Shown here: positions 59,963 through 64,000 of the stretch, in pieces
Layout: every line of letters begins with the position of its first letter
Position numbering within the stretch: the stretch's first letter is position 1
NCBI RefSeq assembly: GCF_016801865.2
Contig: NC_068937.1
Span: forward strand, 133,250,455-133,314,454
DNA: 64,000 nt
Direction of reading: 5' to 3'
Source of the DNA: Culex pipiens pallens
Taxonomy: Eukaryota > Arthropoda > Insecta > Diptera > Culicidae
Program-made: the position numbers and the translations under genes
The notes under the pieces: generated by a model
The model's input: only the letters and a program-made list of their open reading frames with translations
What the model was told of the DNA's origin: nothing
Databases searched by the model: none

Positions 59963-60483
59963 AGTACAGAGGAGTTATGGCAACTGCAGGTTTATTTGCA
60001 AATTACAAATAAACCAAAACAATAACTTTTTTTGTTATGGATACATACCAGTTCAATAACATTTTTTGTTATTATGCTGCTCCACCTCTCCGCACAAAAT
60101 AACAAATCTTGTTATTCCTTCATGATTCCTTCTGTGTTATTGATTTGTTATTGAAATAACAACATAATAACAGTTTATGTTATTCTTCGAACAAATCTTT
60201 GTTATTGATTTTTGTTATTTTAACAACTAATCCGATCATCCCAATAACATATTTAGATCTTCTCACAATATCAAAAACTGACCTTCCCAAGTTATTTCCG
60301 TCTGCTCGGGTATTCCGCTCCTTGCATGCCTCCTTCCTTCACACTAACTCCCCTGCATGTTCTCTCGCAACAAATCACACCCGCGACTTAGTATTTCGGA
60401 CTTGGTTTAAGTAAAATTGCCGCTTTTACTGTGATGCGAACTGAACTCCGCGATGGTTCGTATTAGACTTAAGTTTTATTCAA

Positions 60484-60630
60484 TCTAGCAAAACAATGCA
60501 AAAGGGCCGTTGTGGATTTGTAAACAAAGAGTGTGTCCTGCTTACGCTAGAGGATGTTTACATCTGACATGAAAGGGACACACTCTTTGTTTACAAACCC
60601 ATAACGGCCCTTTGGCATTGTTTTGCTAGA
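60484..60630. mobile_element. 147-bp palindromic MITE
   Basis: Two 55-base arms (60484-60538 and 60576-60630), starting TCTAGCAAAACAATGC on each strand, pair with three mismatches around a 37-base loop. It could fold as a long hairpin RNA. No target duplication is certain; the ends themselves are TCTAG / CTAGA. Confidence 0.75.
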
Positions 60631-61029
60631 ATTATGCTCTCTGTTTACATCTGTTATGACAGATCTCGCGTAGCAGTGGTGCTGGTTTTAGGGTTTGTGT
60701 ATGTCTGTACAATTTGTGTCGTTTTGTCTGTAGGTATTTACATGTTTGGTGTTGGGTTTACAAGTTGGTATGTTGTGTTTTTGTGTGTTTGCATGTAATT
60801 TATGTGTGTTTTACAGGTGCGTTAGGTAACTAGGGTAAGTACACTTATTATTGTCTAGGGTTAGTTGTCAGGGTTGCAAAACATCAAATTTCATTACAAA
60901 ACAGGCACTTGGTATTTAACAGTTAGTGTTAGTGTTAGTGTTTGTATTTTTGTTAGTGAAAGCGGCTTTTAATTACGATAACAATCAATTACAGCACTTT
61001 AAAGTGCACTTTCCAGAACCACACAAAAG
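60631..61029. other. GT-rich noncoding spacer
   Basis: TGTGTTT-rich sequence with a GTTAGT hexamer run at 60920-60957. No gene is seen. Confidence 0.5.
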
Positions 61030-61735
61030 TTATGCTTTCATGAACTGGCGAATGCCAATAACTTCCATGCCACCCACATCGCGATACTGCAATATCGCAC
61101 GTTCCAAGCAGGGGTGCAGACCCACAATCAACCAGTTGCAGGTTCTCCCTACCCGATGAGTTACGATATCCGACACCATCGATGTAAGCAAATATTTGCG
61201 GATCGCGGAAGGGGTTTCCCAATTGGTAGAATTCCCCCTTGTTGCCCGTACCAACGTTGCATTGGGGGTAAGTGATCCTCATTTCGAACGATCCTTTTAG
61301 TGTCAATTTTCAAAGCTGAGAAAAGCTTCCTCACCCTAGTAGGAGGCCACCACCGCAAAGGGAACGCCGCTTTCCAGATGTTTTCGCCGAAAAGCACAAA
61401 AGTTGTGTGTTTGCTCACTTGATTGATTAAAATTTGGTGTCTACCTTTCGCAGCGGAGGGAGTTCTGCCGGTGGTGCTACCTTCTCGGTGGCGCTGGCCG
61501 TTGGCCGTTGATTCGTTTGCTGGTGGTGAGCGAATTTTGCGTGCCGTACGATAGCTGGAATGCTGGAAACGTTGCCTTCGGTCAGGATTTTTGGCTTTGG
61601 TCGACTCAACGCCCCGTGATTCGCTGGAATCTGACTTGAGAGCAGATGGAGCTGATTATTCTTTACAATTTTGATGGCTTTTAGTTTTGTGTTTAATTTG
61701 CAAGCATGTAATTTAGAACATTTATTCGGCATATT
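61030..61735 (-). pseudogene. Possible broken coding region, three overlapping minus-strand frames
   Basis: Three minus-strand frames tile a less AT-rich patch. The upstream one (61732-61427, 101 codons) starts after CCAAAAAT, a good insect start context. The next two cover 61418-61161 and 61306-60989 in different frames; one contains KGEFYQLGNPFRDPQIF and another ends LQYRDVGGMEVIGIRQFMKA. Stretches of coding-like sequence that shift frame suggest an old pseudogene or unrecognised small exons. I do not recognise any family, and chance open frames cannot be excluded. Confidence 0.25.
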
Positions 61736-61943
61736 TTTGGTGATTTTTCAGCTAAACTACGAAAACGTATCAACATTTGACGTTTTGATACATTTTTGGA
61801 TCAGTTTTAGGCTTTTTTCTTCAAAAGAAACTAATTTATTATAAAAATCGACTTCATGATAGTATAATAAAAAGTTTATTCAGGTTACACCAGTGCAGCA
61901 GCCACTGTTTTGCTGGATTTAGACTGACCAATCAATCTTATAA

Positions 61944-63279
61944 GGGTAATTCTCCGCCAACTCACACAGCAGTTGCCCCGACCCCTCTTCGATTTGCGTG
62001 AAACTTTGTCCTAAGGGGTAACTTTTGTCCCTGATCACGAATCCGAGGTCCGTTTTTACGGGTACGACCCCATTCATTTTTGAGCATGCGAAAAAAGAGG
62101 TGTTTTTCAATAATTTGCAGCCTGAAACGGTGATGAGATAGAAATTTGGTGTCAAAGGGACATTTATGTAAAATTGTACGCCCGATTTGATGGCGTACTC
62201 AGAATTCCGAAAAAACGTATTTTTCATCGAAAAAAACACTAAAAAAGTTTTAAAAATTCTCCCATTTTCCGTTACTCGACTGCAAAAAAATTTGGAACAT
62301 GTCATTTTAAGGGAAATTTAATGTACTTTTCGAATCTACATTTCCCCAACAGGGTCATTTTTTCACTTAGAACAAAATTTTTCATTTTAAAATTTCGTGT
62401 TTTTTATAACTTTGCAGGGTTATTTTTTAGAGTATAAACAATGTTCTACAATGTTTTGTAGAACAGACAATAACTAAAAATTTGATATATAGACATAAAG
62501 GGGTTTGCTTATAAACATCACGAGTTATTGCGATTTTACGGAAAAAAGTTTTGAAAATGTTGGTCGTCGTTGATCATGGCCGTTCATGGTCACCCGCGAC
62601 AGACACGGACGACGAAACAAAGAGAAACGCAAAAAGTAACTTTTTCAAAACTTTTTTTCGTAAAATCGCGACAACTCGTGATGTTTATAAGCAAACCTCT
62701 TATGTCTATATATCAACATTTTTGTAATTGTCTGCTCTACAACTTTGTAAAACATTGTTACACTCTAAAAAATAACCCTGCAAAGTTAGAAAAAACACGA
62801 AATTTTAAAATGAAAAAAATTGTTCTAAATGAAAAAATGACCCTTCTGGGGAAATGTCGATTCGAAAAGTACATTAAATTTCCCTCAAAATGACATGTTC
62901 CAAATTTTTTTACAGTCGAGTAACGGAAAATGGGAGAATTTTTAAAACTTTTTTAGTGTTTTTTTCGATGAAAAATACGATTTTTCGGAATTCTGAGTAC
63001 GCCATCAAATCGAGCGTACAATTTTACATAAAAGTCTCTTTGACACCAAATTTCTATCTCATCACCGTTTCAGGCTGCAAATTATTAAAAAACACCTCTT
63101 TTTTCGCATGCTCAAAAATAAAAGGGGTCGTACCGCCCCTCCGTCACGAGATATCAAAAAACGGACCTCGGATTCGTGATCAGGGACAAAAGTTACCCCT
63201 TAGGACAAAGTTTCACGCAAATCGAAGAGGGGTCGGGGCAACTTTTCCCGATTTCGTGTGAGTTGGTAGAGAATAACCC
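61944..63279. mobile_element. 1.34-kb fold-back element with arms of about 620 bp
   Basis: The ends GGGTAATTCTCCGCCAACTC and the inverted GGGTTATTCTCTACCAACTC open arms (61944-62557 and 62640-63279) that align almost throughout. A spacer of about 80 bp lies between them. ATAA flanks both sides. Each arm carries an outward-reading frame starting MTCSKFF (61919-62305 minus, 62890-63261 plus) that stays open and similar for about 80 codons, but this is expected of young inverted duplicates and is not by itself evidence of a gene. Confidence 0.8.
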
Positions 63280-63302
63280 ATAACTCGTTACCGCCATCAA
63301 AG

Positions 63303-63325
63303 TACAGTTAAACCTCGATTGCTTG
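63303..63325 (+). mobile_element. pogo-like end
   Basis: TACAGTTAAACCTCGATTGC follows the TA-CAGT...CTCGATT pattern also seen at 32954 and 33614. The partner end is not in the window or is decayed. Confidence 0.35.
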
Positions 63326-63559
63326 ACATTTCCGTATTCTACAAATAAAATCAAATGTGACAAAAAAAAGTTTTGTAAGATTTTTACCAAAAAGAAGCCT
63401 AGTAAATACAGTATGTACTAGGATGTAACAAAAATGACTTTTTGGCGGGCATTCAGGGGTTTGTTCCGGTGGGCATACTGAGCCTAAATCCCAAATATGA
63501 GCTTGATTGGACGTAACAGGAGCTGGCGCTCCGCTCTTCAATTTTAAATGGGATTTAAC

Positions 63560-64000
63560 CCGTAAAAAAAGATTTTTTCAAAAATGTCACTTTTTGAGGC
63601 ATTTTGGCCACCAATGCGTTTACCAAAAACATCACTGGCGTGTAGGCCAGATCCTTGCGCATCTTTTGGTATATATAACATTGAAGTTTGGAGCATCCTG
63701 GAGCTCGGTACAGACCTTCAAAGTTAGGCATTTTTTTCGAAAAATCGGTCCCAGCAAAATCAAATGGCGTCTCGGGCGTCGCGAGGTGCGACGCATATCT
63801 TTTTTGCCGGGGCCGATTTTTCGAAAAAATGCCAAACTTTGAAGGTCTGTACCGAGCTCCAGGATGCTCCAAACTTCAATGTTATATATACCAAAAGATG
63901 CGCAAGGATCTGGCCTACACGCCAGTGATGTTTTTGGTAAACGCATTAATGGCCAAAATGCCTCAAAAAGTGACATTTTTGAAAAAATCTTTTTTTACGG
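63560..64000. repeat. Large palindrome, cut by the window end
   Basis: The left arm (63560-63752) and right arm (63808-64000) are near-perfect inverted copies of about 193 bases, starting CCGTAAAAAAAGATTTTT on each strand. The 55-base centre contains the hairpin GCGTCGC-gaggt-GCGACGC. Pairing is still perfect at base 64000, so the structure probably continues past the window. The long frames on both strands here are by-products of symmetry. Confidence 0.85.

Larger units (their letters stand above)
56836..60310. mobile_element. 3.5-kb non-autonomous element with nested repeats
   Basis: The left end CCCGGGCAGACGGTAATAAC and the right end, inverted CCCGAGCAGACGGAAATAAC, match at 18 of 20 bases. 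The subterminal zones on both sides are packed with AATAACA / TGTTATT motifs (56848-57075 and 59705-60240). TA lies next to both ends. The core is a 157-bp tandem array into which a separate 932-bp element has jumped, followed by a GTCGGAGT-rich insert. No transposase frame exists, so mobility would depend on another element. Confidence 0.75.

Overview
The window looks like a gene-poor, repeat-rich stretch of an insect genome, most likely a culicine mosquito (Culex is my best guess). The grounds are: small intronless secreted-protein genes with strongly GC-biased third codon positions set in AT-rich DNA; a Jockey-type retrotransposon gag; many short non-autonomous DNA elements with TA, 3-bp or 8-bp target duplications; and several repeat families that I associate, from memory only, with mosquito genomes. 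No bacterial, organellar or viral gene was seen.

Only two host genes are well supported. One (2474-2785, +) encodes a 103-residue secreted, charged, helical protein preceded by a cluster of five GATA sites and followed by a poly(A) signal 21 bases after the stop. The other (45804-46172, +) encodes a 122-residue cysteine-free secreted protein with a textbook TATA plus initiator promoter and a poly(A) signal. Two further patches (41690-41990 +, 61030-61735 -) look like broken coding remnants. The window may lie between genes or inside a very long intron.

Layout. 1-9.6 kb: diverged repeats, the first gene, and non-repetitive noncoding DNA. 9.6-18.7 kb: MITEs, an ORF1-only Jockey element bounded by a 14-bp target duplication, a second non-LTR fragment with a (TCTAA)n tail and a 17-bp duplication, a tRNA-like Pol III unit, and a 730-bp tandem array. 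18.7-28.2 kb: a fold-back element and an LTR-type element nested in an older repeat. 28.2-32.9 kb: non-repetitive noncoding DNA. 32.9-41.5 kb: pogo-like ends, a 1.45-kb palindrome, a TA-flanked element, and a hAT-like element with an 8-bp duplication. 42.8-45.4 kb: a CA microsatellite and a 2.4-kb array of an 8-base unit. 45.7-46.2 kb: the second gene. 48-56 kb: MITEs, a 1.37-kb retroposon with a perfect 22-bp duplication, and a long near-perfect hairpin. 56.8-60.3 kb: a 3.5-kb terminal-inverted-repeat element holding a 157-bp tandem array and a nested element. 60.5-64 kb: further palindromes, the last cut by the window end.

The host genes show no shared pathway; both are small secreted products with GATA sites upstream. 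The main interest is in the mobile DNA: a gag-only retroposon, a non-coding retroposon with duplicated 5' monomers, several elements nested inside one another, and long inverted repeats that could yield double-stranded RNA.
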